The notes: generated from the letters alone by a model not told the origin. A stretch of DNA of 64,000 bases from Symsagittifera roscoffensis (GCF_963678635.1 NC_087064.1:73533465-73597464); one strand, 5' to 3'. Shown: positions 18,741 through 29,360, counted from the first letter of the stretch. Numbers and translations are program-made.

Positions 18741-18917
18741 AACACACCTTATGAGTTTGCAGTAGGCACTGAAGAACTAACCACTATTAAGGCACTTCAA
18801 TTGCTTTGGCCACTGCTTCAAACTAAAAATATCATCCGCATCTTAGCTAAACTACTAACAACTTCAGAACTAATTCACGACATCTTCCCCCACGGTTTTT
18901 TCCCCGACGACTAACAG

Positions 18918-18997
18918 GTAAGTATGAATTAAGTAAATATTACTAACTAATTAAAATATTGAAAAAACTCACCATTCTTTATTCATGTTTTCTTTAG
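18918..18997 (+). other. Candidate 3' intron after ORF5
   Basis: A perfect donor CAG|GTAAGTATG starts four bases after the ancestral ORF5 stop (18912-18914). A TACTAAC-like branch site lies inside, and a TTTTCTTTAG| acceptor ends at 18997 (an alternative ends at 19005). An intron placed after the stop would leave a marker on spliced transcripts. It would have to be kept in the genomic RNA to persist in the element. Confidence 0.4.
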
Positions 18998-19127
18998 ATT
19001 TTTAGCCTTCATCCTCGATCATCTGAAAAATTCACAAAAGAAAAATAAAAAATAGCAAACTTCTTCAAAACTGTTTAAGACCCTATTAAACTTTTGCACC
19101 AACAATTAAAATAAATATAATACCAAT

Positions 19128-19244
19128 GCAGTAAATTAATTTATAAAATTTTCCCCCAAAGCAGTAAATCTAATTATGATGAAAATTTGTATCTTAAAAT
19201 TCCCCCATAACTAGCAGTAAATTTCCAAATTCTATGCAGTAAAT
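19128..19244 (+). repeat. Four GCAGTAAAT repeats
   Basis: The nonamer occurs at 19128, 19161, 19214 and 19236, with a related GCAGTAC at 19260. TTCCCCCA occurs twice between them. It could be a protein-binding array in the 3' untranslated region. Confidence 0.5.
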
Positions 19245-20529
19245 TAATAAAATGCAATTGCAGTACTAACCTTTCGATATTTTCATTCATTCGCACAGAA
19301 ATTCTATCCACACTCGCACAGCTCGCCCACGAAGAATTGTTTAAAATAATGAATTTCAGTTTCAAGTTTTCACACTCAACAACTCTAACATATAATAACA
19401 TGTTTCAAACTTTCCTTTAACCCGGTTGGAAAGGAATCATATACTAAACAAAACTAACCAACGCAGCTTACTAAATACCACAAATCATAGAATAACAGCA
19501 TGACTAAGAAAAGGAAACCAACGGTACCCAAACCGGATTAACCCAGTTTAAAACTGGATAATTTATTCTTTTGAAGACTATTACAAAGTCTTAGAAAGAA
19601 ATAATAAAACACAAAAAAGTCGAAAGACAAACCCATACCACAAACAATTTGATTTTTGAAAAAAGGACACAACCAACGAAACATAAGAAAAACCACAACA
19701 AACCCAACATAAAACGTTGTCACATAACAGGACCCCTCACAAAAACCGCATGAAATCATACTCCCACACCTGGCCTAACCCACCAGGAAGGACGTCCTGA
19801 GCATGCTCTATAGCCGGCCTAACCCACCGCGCTACATCCACGCTTTGTGACCACACCTTTATTTTTAATAAGAGCTACTCAAGGGTGAGTAACTCTTCAA
19901 AATAACCGAACTAAAACAAAAAGCTTTTGTGAAAACAACTAACTAAAATCATTATTAAAAAATATTAAACTAATAAAAGTTTTATAAAATGTAAAATCAC
20001 ATGATGCAATATATAGATCAGAATACAACACCAAGGACGAACATCAAAAGACAAGACGACCTCACTACACTCGAGAGAGAATGACCAACTACAATCGATA
20101 TGCCGCTCACAATCACAACTCAAAGGATTTAGAGTACGACTTGACCTCGCAGAAAAGGACTTCATTGAACTAGACCAATGACCACCTCGATGACCCAAGT
20201 GTACGTACAGATCCGAGTAACCAGGCATCCCCTCCACGCACAATCTCCACGCCATTCCCAAGCTAGATCAGACACAAAAGAAGTTCTCCCCGAAGAACAG
20301 AAAAACCTGACATAGCCAACCATTCTGAAATCAGAATTGGTTTTGTTGCAGAGACTCAGTCGTTGTCACAAGAAGAACACAACGTCTTATGTCTCTAACT
20401 CCAGTTTCCTGGAACTTCCTAAACAAAAAGGAAACAAAGAAATATGATGTTCGCCAAATACCAACGTCCATCATCCATCCTTGAATTACAGAAGAACTGT
20501 TCTAAAAAACTCTGTAAAACCCGGATGGG

Positions 20530-20939
20530 TGGAACCTGATCTAAACTACATATTATGATTGGATAAATTAAATGTTTTACCAATGTAAAGTATTTAATAT
20601 TAACCAATCATGATCCATCTAACTAACAACCCACTTATTTGTAAGTGCTGAAGTTACTTGTAATTTCAGCACCAGAGAGATTTGAATTTAACTTAGAAAT
20701 TAGTTGGACTCTCCCGAGCACTTCAGCAGCCGCAATAAACCAGTATACCCTAGATCTATTGAGCCTAGCAGAGACTAGTTAAACAACCTGAGACTAGATA
20801 GTATAAGAGTAAGATTAGGATCGGTATTAGACTAAGAAGTTGCACGAATCTATCCGGCCGAAAATAAGATAGCGTGACGAGCAGACGGTGTACCCTATCC
20901 GAAATTACTCTATGAGTTATACACTTCGGTCCTAACTCA
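20530..20939 (+). repeat. Element 1 right LTR
   Basis: Same length as the left LTR and about 99% identical. It differs near the end (ACTTCGGTCC here, ACTCCAGTCA on the left). It is preceded by ACCCGGATGGG. The near identity points to a recent insertion. Confidence 0.93.
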
Positions 20940-21053
20940 AAAACCTTTCTTAATTTTTTTCTTTGGTAAAATTTGTGGTAGTTTTTTGATGAAGGTGCGA
21001 GTTGCATCATCAAAAATTTCATCATCTTAGCAACTGAAGGCGTTGGTAGACCA
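20940..21053. other. Right flank of element 1
   Basis: 114 bases between the LTR and the assembly gap. Read on the minus strand it is open for about 35 codons with no stop, but it is too short to call. It does not resemble the left flank. Confidence 0.4.
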
Positions 21054-21253
21054 NNNNNNNNNNNNNNNNNNNNNNNNNNNNNNNNNNNNNNNNNNNNNNN
21101 NNNNNNNNNNNNNNNNNNNNNNNNNNNNNNNNNNNNNNNNNNNNNNNNNNNNNNNNNNNNNNNNNNNNNNNNNNNNNNNNNNNNNNNNNNNNNNNNNNNN
21201 NNNNNNNNNNNNNNNNNNNNNNNNNNNNNNNNNNNNNNNNNNNNNNNNNNNNN
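21054..21253. other. Assembly gap (200 N)
   Basis: A run of exactly 200 N, so its true size is probably unknown. The missing sequence should contain the 3' end and perhaps the LTR of copy C. Confidence 0.95.
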
Positions 21254-21910
21254 GGGGAAGTTAGATTTTTTAGTGTCAGATACTAAAATCTTGACAAGCA
21301 TGCAGATTACGTTTTTAGTTCAAAGCAGAGGCCAAAGAAGTTCAAGCGCTCTGATGATATTTACTCGGTCGATAAATGTTGAAAACTCATGATTCGTATT
21401 TCGAATTAGACTATAAAGCTTGTGATCGAATTTAGTACTGTGAATTGGTTCTTGCATGGTTATACCAATGGGCTGTGTATATTCGTTGGGTATTATGATT
21501 GGACGGGCGTCGTCAAATGGGAAGATGTTGGTCACTGGACAAAACATATAAATCTGTCGGATTGGATCAATATTACGGAGGATGCCGTGCAAGTTAGTAG
21601 ACTTGATGCAATAGGTGAAACTTAAGAAATATGGTGATGTGTACTTTGAGTTAATAAGCGTAAAACAATGATGTGGGTTACGGGCTGTTGGATTGGTTAT
21701 ATAGTGTTTTTGTATGATTTTGTTACATGTATTTATAATTTATAATACGTGTGGGTTAATTTTGTCTGTAGCATGATTTCGTGTGAGCAGTGAACGTATC
21801 TTTCTTTTGGCGTAGGGAAGTGAAACGTTAGTGCGAAGTGGTTAAATTTATTGAAAAAAGTATCTGCAAAATTTTTCGCGTAATATGATCAATTGTTCTT
21901 TTTAAAAAAA
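21254..21910 (-). pseudogene. ORF5 C-terminal fragment (copy C)
   Basis: The minus strand encodes a close homologue of the ORF5 C-terminus, including MHGILRNIDPI and a stretch past the point where element 1 has a stop. A deletion near 21910 joins it directly to env, removing the env tail and the ORF5 N-terminus. Confidence 0.75.
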
Positions 21911-23500
21911 TGGCCATCCTAGAAAAGCTGGCCAGTATGGCCATCCCAGGAGAAAATACTAATTGGTGAAACATCTTTAGGCCGGTATTTGTCACCGTTA
22001 ACATATATAGTCTTATTTTTAAGTATCCTCTAAATTTTTGTCTATAGATATCGGAGTAGCCTGTTTTTTCAACTAGTTTTCGTAAATTTCGGTCGAATGA
22101 TTGTCTTTGTTTTGTGTCCATTTTAAGGAGGAGTTCTTCAAAAAAATTATGTTCGAACACGATGCTGTATGTCGGTTTTAGAGTAAATGCCTTTTAACTG
22201 TAAGTCTATGTTTCGATTGCAAGCCATTGCGCGTAAGCTCTTGGGGAAAATTTTCTCTAAAAGTGACAATAATATAGGATATTGGGTGCGAAGAAAGTAT
22301 TTATCTTCGTTCTCTTTATGCTGTACTATGTTGTGGCTATTTTCAGATCAAAACGAGACAGCTGTATCTCAAGAATTTGTGCGTCATGATAGTGTATCTA
22401 CGAAACCGTGATAGTGTATCTAGCTGTATCCCAAAAACAGGTGCGTCGTCATAGTCTTCAAAAACATAAACTGGTGAAACTTTTTTAGTGCAGGTGTATT
22501 AACCAAATGTTGTTTTTCTTCATAGTCAAGGAAACTAAAGCGGTTGCTTGATAACAGATATCCTGCATAGAGTATTTTGAATACGGCTAAAGCAAGTGAT
22601 TGTAGTATTTGTGTTCTTTCGAGTTCACATAAGTGATGAAGTGTTTCTAACTCCGAGAGTGACATTTCTCTAAAAATTCTATTTAATGTATAATCTAGTT
22701 CAATATCAGGATGAATTTCGTAGTTGATTGCACCAAAGTAAGTCTTACTCAATAGTAAATTTGTTTCTAATCTTGTGCTGTTTTTAATTTTTGGATGGAT
22801 TTCACCGGTATTTTTCCGGTATTTTTAAAGAATTTTACATGTGCATAGGATTTTTTGACTTCTCTATTTTGATATAGATGTGCCCTATTGAGCATTCTTT
22901 GTCTGCTCCCATGTCAAAAAATTTATCATGTTTGACAAGAATTTCCGGTTATTGTGTATGGAAAAGTGATTTGGGATAATTAAATGCTACTTCTGTTTTG
23001 GGGTAATTTTTAACTGTGTTAAATATTTTTTTAAACCATCTGTAATTTTATAATTGTTTGAACTTGATCTAATTCAATCAGGGTTGATTTTTTCAAATAA
23101 AATAGATTTGATTTAAAAAATTTCAAGTAAATTCTTATCATTCTTGTGTGAATTTTAGCGGCTTGAAACGTGGTGCATTGGTCTTCAGGGAACCGAACTA
23201 TGCTTGCCTGTGTTCGTGTAATCGCGCGATCGCAACATCCTTGATTGTTTTTACGAGGCAAGCGGATAACTTGAAACAGTTTGGTATCATCTTTTAAATC
23301 ATGCGTTGATTGTACTTTTTTTTGAACTTTCCAACCAAAGCCATCATTTCCAGGTGTCAGCTTTACAATTTGATTGGTTATTGATTCCAGTGTAGGGTAT
23401 CGATTTCTTATCCTGTAGACCGTGTGAGAAAAGACCATGAGCGCCATGTCACGCCACTTTTTATCTAATTTTATATGACATTGATGTCGTTCAAGTTGTG
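21911..23500 (-). pseudogene. env fragment (copy C)
   Basis: Several minus-strand pieces match the Env of element 1: a YILLSSN-like block near 22540, the ELETLHHLCELERTQILQ block near 22620, and an RTQASIVRFPED block near 23200. Frames change between pieces, so this is a decayed gene. The membrane segment is partly replaced by a duplicated GGCCATCC motif (near 21912 and 21939). Confidence 0.75.
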
Positions 23501-23589
23501 CTTGGTGTGCAGAATTTGGAAAAGCTTTACACTTTATGTTTTTTTTTTGGGTGAGGCTTTGTATAATATGTTCTTGAGTATCTTTATGA

Positions 23590-24240
23590 ATATCGTATCA
23601 ATATTGTAGCATTTTAAGTGCCCAATTTTTGAATCGATTGCCATCGAGGTGTTGGGCAAAAAGTGAGGAGTGCTGTAAGGGTCTTCCAATATAATTGTAA
23701 AGGTAAACTTGTACCTTGAAGGAAACTGTTGGATATTGACCAGTGACTGAAGGTGTTGGTGGAAGTATTAGAATTTCTGGTAACGACAGAGAGGTATCTG
23801 ATGAGATATCTATCGGGTCGTTAACCAAATTCAGTTTGCCTTGGGAAAATGTTTGTTTCAACCAATGTCGGTCTCTTTGATGAAGTGGGGGATTGAAGGG
23901 TTTTTCTGGGATCTGTTCAGAAGATGGTGTGATCCCTCATGGAATATTTGGGGTATTTTATTGAGAAATAATTTGAAGTGATGAGAGGTGCTTTGTAGAG
24001 TAAAAGAGTATTACTCCAGATATTTAGAGGTGTCGATGATGAGGATGAGGGTATATTGAAATGAACTCTTGGTGTTGTGAGAAATCGAGGGTGAATATTC
24101 TGTCTGTCTTTTCCAGTTGTTAAATTTTAGTTTTCGGCTTAAATTTTCTGGTTCTGTTAAGACATTACTGGAGTGAAGGGTACTTGTTATATGTTGGCTC
24201 GTCTTGTGCTTCACTTAAAGGGTGCTTAAAGAATGGCTGG
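23590..24240 (-). pseudogene. AUG-less ORF homologue (copy C)
   Basis: Minus-strand frame with FSQGKLNLVNDPIDIS and NWALKMLQY, matching the element 1 frame at about 13940-14240. Here an ATG happens to precede it. Several frames are needed to follow the match. Confidence 0.65.
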
Positions 24241-24289
24241 TACTAATGTTTCCGATCAAGATGCTTGTCTTCCTTCAGATTTGTATGGA

Positions 24290-24675
24290 TTTTCTAGAAA
24301 TGAAATACATGTTGATGTTTGGGTTTGGTTTGTTTGGCTAGATGTTGGTATTGTTGGGGGGTCTTAGGATGTACTGGTTGCTGGGGATTCCTTCTTAATG
24401 GGGAGGGGGATAGCAATTGTGAAAATTTTCTATATCTTGATTTATTTAATTTCAAGTTCTTTAAAATATTTTTTTTGTAAGTATGCTTACAAAAATTGTT
24501 GCTCATGCGAACGTTTTTCTTGTTTTCTTAATGCATTTGAGAATGGTTGAAATTAGGGAAACAAGTAATGTGGAGAGGTTTACGAAAAGAAGACAAATAT
24601 CGTTTGTACTTAGTAGACTTTGTATCTTTTATAAATTGTTCAAGTTCCGTACCTGAATAGGTGGTCAAGGAGTTT

Positions 24676-24706
<31 letters not shown>

Positions 24707-24912
24707 GAGAGGTAGTTGTTTATGAGTGAATTGAAAATTATAAATAGGCTGCCAAAAAAGAAGATTGCGATTTCGAAAAAATCGATGATGAAATAAAATA
24801 CAAAGTGCTGAAAAAACAGATAGAATAGTTGAAATTAACTTTTTAATTGGTTGAATTGAGTTGGAAAGAAGCATTTGAAAGAAGCATTTGAAGATTTGTC
24901 TTGTCAAAATAT
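24290..24912 (-). pseudogene. Small hydrophobic ORF region (copy C)
   Basis: Minus-strand hydrophobic frames in the place of small ORFs a and b. The donor-like CAGGTACG is kept here, but the ATG of ORF b is not. A GA microsatellite (24675-24712) interrupts the region. Confidence 0.5.
24675..24712. repeat. GA/CT microsatellite
   Basis: Interrupted GA run. Uninterrupted relatives lie at the same place in the two copy B units (56392-56424 and 58996-59026). Confidence 0.85.
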
Positions 24913-25400
24913 CTTTTTTTTTTCAAAGTAAAAGCCAAGAGTGGTCGAATTGTTTTTCGATTTTTGACAAATGCGTTGGATATGGAGAGCTTTTGGCAAA
25001 GGGAACTCTGGTTGTTTAGGTGTTAACTTTCTAGTTCTTGTTTTTTTTTGGTGTTCAGAAATTGTTGGGAGCACGTTTTTAGATTAAATGATCTTGTTGA
25101 ATTTTGTTATATTTAATATTTTTCTTAATGAGAAATGCGGGGTATAAACTGAGGCAATTTTGTTGATTTTTGTAATGGGTGACAGGAGATGGTTGTAATT
25201 TTTATATGATACTAATTCAAGCTGTCAAATTAAAGGTTAGTGCTTATTTTTGACCTGGAGTTAGTTTTAGTTCTAGTTTTAGTACTGAAAAACGGCTCCG
25301 TTTTGCGTTATTTCGGGTGATTATGAAAAAGGAATGGAGTTTTGTGATCTCTGCTGTAGGTTAATTTCTGTAGTGTCTTCAACAATTGCCATCAAGTGTG
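24913..25400 (-). other. Post-pol spacer of copy C
   Basis: T-rich DNA that matches the 12355-12954 spacer of element 1 in places, including the GCTTATTTTTGACCTGGAG block at 25242-25260. No gene. The pol gene should lie between this and the next fragment but is missing. Confidence 0.5.
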
Positions 25401-26225
25401 ATTTGAATTAATCAATTGCGCCATCAAGCGTGGTTTGAGTTCTTGCTGTACGCCTTTGTAACCAGATTTGACGAAGTGGTGTATTTATTTGTTCTGGACT
25501 TATATTTAAAATTAGGTTTGCCGTGACTGCATTTAGGTAGTCTTTTTCTGGATATTCAGGGTATGTTCTTGTGAACGCCAAAAGTGGTTTAATTGATGTT
25601 ATAGATGATCCACACATAAGGTATGGATTCAGTGTCAAATAAAGTGATTCTGTTGTTTGGCATTTTGGTAAACTTTGTGTTTGTCTAAAAAAACTTGTGT
25701 TTTGTAATTTCATGTTGTAAGTAATAAGGTACTGGAATTTCATTTTGCATTGAGTCAGGCTGTTAACCTGGAGTTTTTGCATGATTTTTTTTTACAAGGT
25801 ATTACATGTTTATGCTTAATTTTGTCGTTGAGAAAAATGTTCTTGTGGGTGTCGTGTTTGTTTTGATTTCATGTAAGGTTGAAAAACTTCTGGTTGGTTA
25901 ATATCATCTCATCTGTTTGGTCATTTTTATACCAATAGTTTTTCCGTTGGTTATCATTGTCTTGTTCTTGGTTTCGGTTAAAATAATCTCCAATTTCAGA
26001 ATAATGTGGTTGACTTCTAGTAAATTGTCTGTTTGTTGTATTTTTATTTTGTTGAAACAATGGATGATTGTCAGTACGGTCGGGTGGGCTTCCTAATTTT
26101 TCATTAATAATTACAGATTGAGATCCTGGATTTTGTATCCGCTGGTGTAGTCATTTTCTTGAGTTTTTTTTGTTTTATTTTGTGTTGTATAACGAGGTTT
26201 GCTATCGGCTTTCGAATGTTTTTTT
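25400..26225 (-). pseudogene. gag fragment (copy C)
   Basis: Minus-strand frames match gag of element 1 from about 5300 to 6090, including the NPYLM-GSSITS and NAVTANLILNI blocks at the capsid start. It stops abruptly before the rest of gag and pol. At its other end it joins AUG-less-ORF sequence (near 26226) at the same breakpoint seen in copy B at 58345. Confidence 0.75.
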
Positions 26226-26345
26226 TAGATGTGTCGATGATGAGGCTGAGGGTATACTGAAATGAACTTTTGTAGTTGTGAGAAATCGACGGTGAAAAAT
26301 TTGTCTGTCTATTCTAGTTGTTAAATTTTGTGGTTTCAATAAAAC

Positions 26346-28404
26346 TTGAAAGTGGGTTTCAAATTTTTTTTACATCTTTAATCTAGGTTTAATCTGGTTT
26401 TAGTAAAATGCGTTGGTTAGTTTAAGCTTAATTATAATTCCTTCCAACCTGGTTAAGAGAAAGTTTGAAACGCGTGAAAACAAGTTAGAAACATGAAATT
26501 CGTTTATCAAGCAATTCTTTTTGGGTGAGTTCGTCAATTCTGTTGGCTAGAGTGCGTGAAATGTGGGCAATTAAATGAGAATTTATTGAAGTTTACGAAT
26601 GAAACACACATAAAAAGGCTAGTTATCTTTGATTTAATTGCAACTCTATATTAATACTTCGTGTTTTGAATTTTACTGACCGAATTATTCTTATTTTGCA
26701 TGTGTTTTTTATTTTACTGCACTTGGATATTTTAGTTTCATTGTAAGAAATAAATTTGAAAACTGTAAAAAGAGTTCGTCATTTTTTATCATGTTTTTAT
26801 TCTTTCAGATGAATGACTGATAAAATTTTTTAAAAAAATGTGAAAAACACGTTTAATAATGGTAATTGTATTGCTTTATTTGTTAGTGATTATAATAAAA
26901 CGAATTACGAGGGTTCGGTTCGGGCAAAAATTCGTGGGGGAAGTTAGTTTTTTTAATGTCAGATACTAAAATCTTGACATGCGTGCGGATTACGTTTTTA
27001 GTGCAAAGCAGAGGCCGAAGAAGTTCAAGCGCTCTGATGATATGTACTCCTTCGGTAAATGTTGAAAACTCATGATTCGTGTTTCGAATTAGGTTATAAA
27101 GCTTTTGATTGAAATTAGTGTTGTGAATTGGTTCGTGCAGGGTTATTCCATTCGGCTAGGTGTCTATTCGTTCGGTATTTTGATTGGACGGGCGTCGTCA
27201 ATTGGGAAAGAGTCGGTAAGTGGACAAAACATATAAATCTGTCGGATCGGATCAGTATTACGGAGGATGTCGTGCAAGTTAGTAGATTTGATGCAATTGG
27301 TAAAGTTTAAGAAATATGGTGAAGTGTACTTTGAGTTAATAAACGTAGGACAATGATGTGGGTTACGGGCTGTTGGACTAATTTTATAGTGTTTTTGTAT
27401 GATTTCATAATATGTATTTATAATTTAAAATACGTGTGGGTTAATTTTGTCTGTAGCATGAGTTCGTGTGACCAGTGAATGTCTCTTTCTTTTGGTGTAG
27501 GGAAGTAAGACGTTAAAGCGAAGTGGTTAATTTTATTGAAAAACGCCTCTGCAAAACTTCTCTGTTAGTTGGTGGTTGGTGTTTGGAATAGTGTGAGGGA
27601 TATCCTCCGTGTATCCGGTGACAGCATGATCGTAATGATTTTTGGAAAAATCGACTCGCGCGTGGTGCTATAAAGCTATTTAGTGTCTGGCTTAAGGCTA
27701 TGGTAGTGAATTGATTTTCGTGATAGATGTTGGTGAGTTGGCAAATGATGGAATCACAGAGCTCATTATCTTCGGGTTTTTTTTTTCAGAGGAAGCTTCA
27801 GTGGGTTATTCAAGTTGTAGTAGGTGATCCAGGAGATTGTGGGAACTAGCACATTTTCATGAACGAATAGATTCAATTCGTTTTCATTGTCTGTATTATA
27901 GTATGTATATTGGGGGAAAATAATAAGTTGTGAACTAAAAATTCTGGATTATTAGTGTGTCGATGCTGATGGCAGTATAATCGGGATGAACGTGGGCGAC
28001 TAATAAGGAATTCAGGTGTAGTAGTGTTAGGGTAATTTCGTTTAAAATCTCTTTGTGCTTTTGTGGGTGCAATATGAAGAGAAGGGGTTCAGGATACGGT
28101 TGTTGAGGCTGAGTGGGCTAGCTGGTGAGATGTTATTGCGTTATTTGTATTATGATGGTTTTGTTGTTGGGTTATGAAGTTAACAAGTTCATGCTCAAAA
28201 AGATTGCCTGTGATGGGGATGGGTGCGTCGGGTTCGCTACTTGACAAAAGTGAAAGGATAGTGGTAGCGTCAGTGTATGAAGAGAGGGAGGGAGAGATTC
28301 AATTAGGAAGCGGAGAAACTATGGGTTGGAAAGGTGTTTGGGAAAAATTTGAAGGGGTGTGTTTGCAGTTTCGGAATTCGTCGGGGGTTTCTGCATCAGA
28401 GTTA
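26346..28404 (-). mobile_element. Copy B, 3' part (left of element 2)
   Basis: The 3' end of copy B, cut off from its 5' part by element 2. It holds the ORF5 C-terminal half (about 26937-28404) and, at 26400-26470, 3' untranslated sequence matching element 1 near 19385-19470. The junction with element 2 is at a sequence matching ORF5 codons near 17310 in element 1. No LTR follows on the left. Confidence 0.75.
26937..28404 (-). pseudogene. ORF5 C-terminal part (copy B), split by element 2
   Basis: Matches element 1 ORF5 from about 17310 to 18890 with many small changes and frame breaks. The N-terminal part is on the other side of element 2 at 52924-53110. The segment at 26937-27330 is about 90% identical to copy C 21254-21625. 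Confidence 0.7.
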
Positions 28405-28727
28405 TGTGACATTCGACCAGAATGGAAAAAATGCAATCTCTTCAGATTTCGAATTTTTAGCAGTGAACCTTCCGAGTTAGTGATTTTGAAGGATTAACGA
28501 CGTTATTCGGATGATTAGTAGAACGGTGAAGGTCAAGATATTCTAGTATTTTGAAATTTTAAATTTTCGAAGTGATGACGTAACATTTCTGAGAAACGTC
28601 AGAAACGGCCATTTTGGAAGAAAAGCTGAAAAAGCAACAGAACAACATTAGTAGCGATTGCGAGAAGAACGGAAATAGTGATTAAGAAACGACAACGAAT
28701 CACGGAGTTGACAGAAAACGTTCCGAG

Positions 28728-28861
28728 TTGCAACTATTGTGTCGCTACAATAGTTGCAAGGCCGTTGCGAACAACGGTGAAGGGTGGAAGACAGCCTTCC
28801 GGGTTACGGAGAAGTCAAGTTTAACGTGCTTGTTTCAGTGGATTCAAGAATCCGGAAGGGT
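28728..28861 (+). promoter_or_regulatory. Three consecutive hairpins in the LTR
   Basis: First: a perfect 13-base stem (TTGCAACTATTGT with its complement) and a 6-base loop at 28728-28759. Second: CCGTTG-CGAA-CAACGG at 28762-28777. Third: CCTTCCGGGTT (28795-28805) with AATCCGGAAGG (28849-28859) around a 43-base loop. All three are unchanged in the right LTR. Since they lie upstream of the TATA box they act in U3 DNA, or in the 3' end of the RNA. Confidence 0.65.
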
Positions 28862-29244
28862 TTCGGGACTGAAACTTTTATCCTTTTACATAAGCTTTTA
28901 GCTTCCTGTCATGTCCTGAATTGAATTTAATTAACAACTGGATTCATTTTGATAAGGATGAGAAGCTAGGAGTTGGGGGAATTGGTTGATCCATCTTCGA
29001 TGGAGATGATGATTTTATCTACTGAACAAAAACAATAATAATTCAATAAGTAGTAGTAGCCTTGTTTTAGGAGTGACCTCGTGGTCTGGGGATACTGAGA
29101 CTCAGCCATGAGCTCACTATTTCTGCATGTAATTAAGTTAATTTGAGTGTTTTGACCGAAGCCGAAAGCAGTAACGTTTTTTGTCGACCCGATGTTGGAA
29201 AAGACCACCGAAAAGTACTGGCTTGGTAGAGACGGTGAAAAGCA

Positions 29245-29250
29245 TATAAA
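29245..29250 (+). promoter_or_regulatory. TATA box of element 2
   Basis: TATAAA in the context GCATATAAAGCTC. About 30 bases downstream lies GCCAGTCGTC, which resembles an initiator. Identical in the right LTR. Confidence 0.55.
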
Positions 29251-29342
29251 GCTCTGTTTAGACGTTAGCCAGTCGTCTTAGCACTTAGTTTTATTTTCCG
29301 TCGATATATATCTTCCGGGCGAATGTTACATAGATGTTTTTA

Positions 29343-29360
29343 TGGCGCTCCTGGGTGTTA
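29343..29360 (+). promoter_or_regulatory. Candidate primer binding site of element 2
   Basis: TGGCGCTCCTGGGTG begins 12 bases after the LTR end. The TGGCGC start is common in Gypsy primer sites, but the 12-base spacing is longer than usual and I cannot name the tRNA. Confidence 0.35.

Larger units (their letters stand above)
18915..20529 (+). other. Element 1 3' non-coding region
   Basis: About 1.6 kb with no supported gene. It holds the candidate intron, four GCAGTAAAT repeats (19128-19244) and two copies of GGCCTAACCCACC (about 19773 and 19815) flanking an AGGACGTCCT palindrome. A purine-rich GGATGGG just before the right LTR is the polypurine tract candidate. Parts match the left end of copy B near 26400-26470, minus strand. 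Confidence 0.5.
2028..20939 (+). mobile_element. Element 1: env-bearing Ty3/Gypsy-type LTR element, near-intact
   Basis: An 18.9 kb element bounded by two 410-base LTRs that start TGGAACC and end TAACTCA. The order protease, RT, RNase H, integrase places it with Ty3/Gypsy (Metaviridae), and the env-like ORF makes it errantivirus-like. All long frames are open except for one stop near the end of the last ORF. The + strand is strikingly rich in A and poor in G. I see no matching target-site duplication: the bases before the left LTR are CTCC and those after the right LTR are AAAA. At nearly 19 kb it is far longer than typical 5-9 kb Gypsy elements because of its long leader, long gag and extra 3' ORFs. 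Confidence 0.92.
21254..26345 (-). mobile_element. Copy C: pol-less relative of element 1
   Basis: On the minus strand this reads, in order: a scrap of the AUG-less ORF, part of gag, the post-pol spacer, the hydrophobic ORF region, the AUG-less ORF, env and the end of ORF5. The whole of pol is absent. Its right end meets the 3' untranslated region of copy B at about 26345-26400 with no LTR between, so it looks like a tandem duplicate of part of copy B. Element 2 is in copy B only. All frames are broken. Confidence 0.8.
28405..29330 (+). repeat. Element 2 left LTR
   Basis: 926 bases, with about 25 differences from 51998-52923. The ends TGTGAC and GTTACA are near inverted repeats. Three hairpins follow each other at 28728-28861. 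A TATA box at 29245-29250 lies 80 bases from the LTR end, so R and U5 are short. Confidence 0.93.

Noticed and set aside
19760-19860. tRNA gene in the element 1 3' region
   Set aside because: Repeated CCTAACCCACC and palindromes looked structured, but no cloverleaf with TTCGA loop and CCA-side stem could be formed.
20765-21301. 178-codon minus-strand frame
   Set aside because: Most of it is N from the assembly gap, and its 3' part lies in the LTR.
24675-24712. GA runs as coding for a Leu-Ser repeat protein
   Set aside because: The run is a microsatellite of variable length in decayed copies and is absent from element 1, so the Leu-Ser run is a by-product.
28174-28497. 107-codon + strand frame
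   Set aside because: It runs antisense through the ORF5 remnant and across the element 2 junction, so it is chance.
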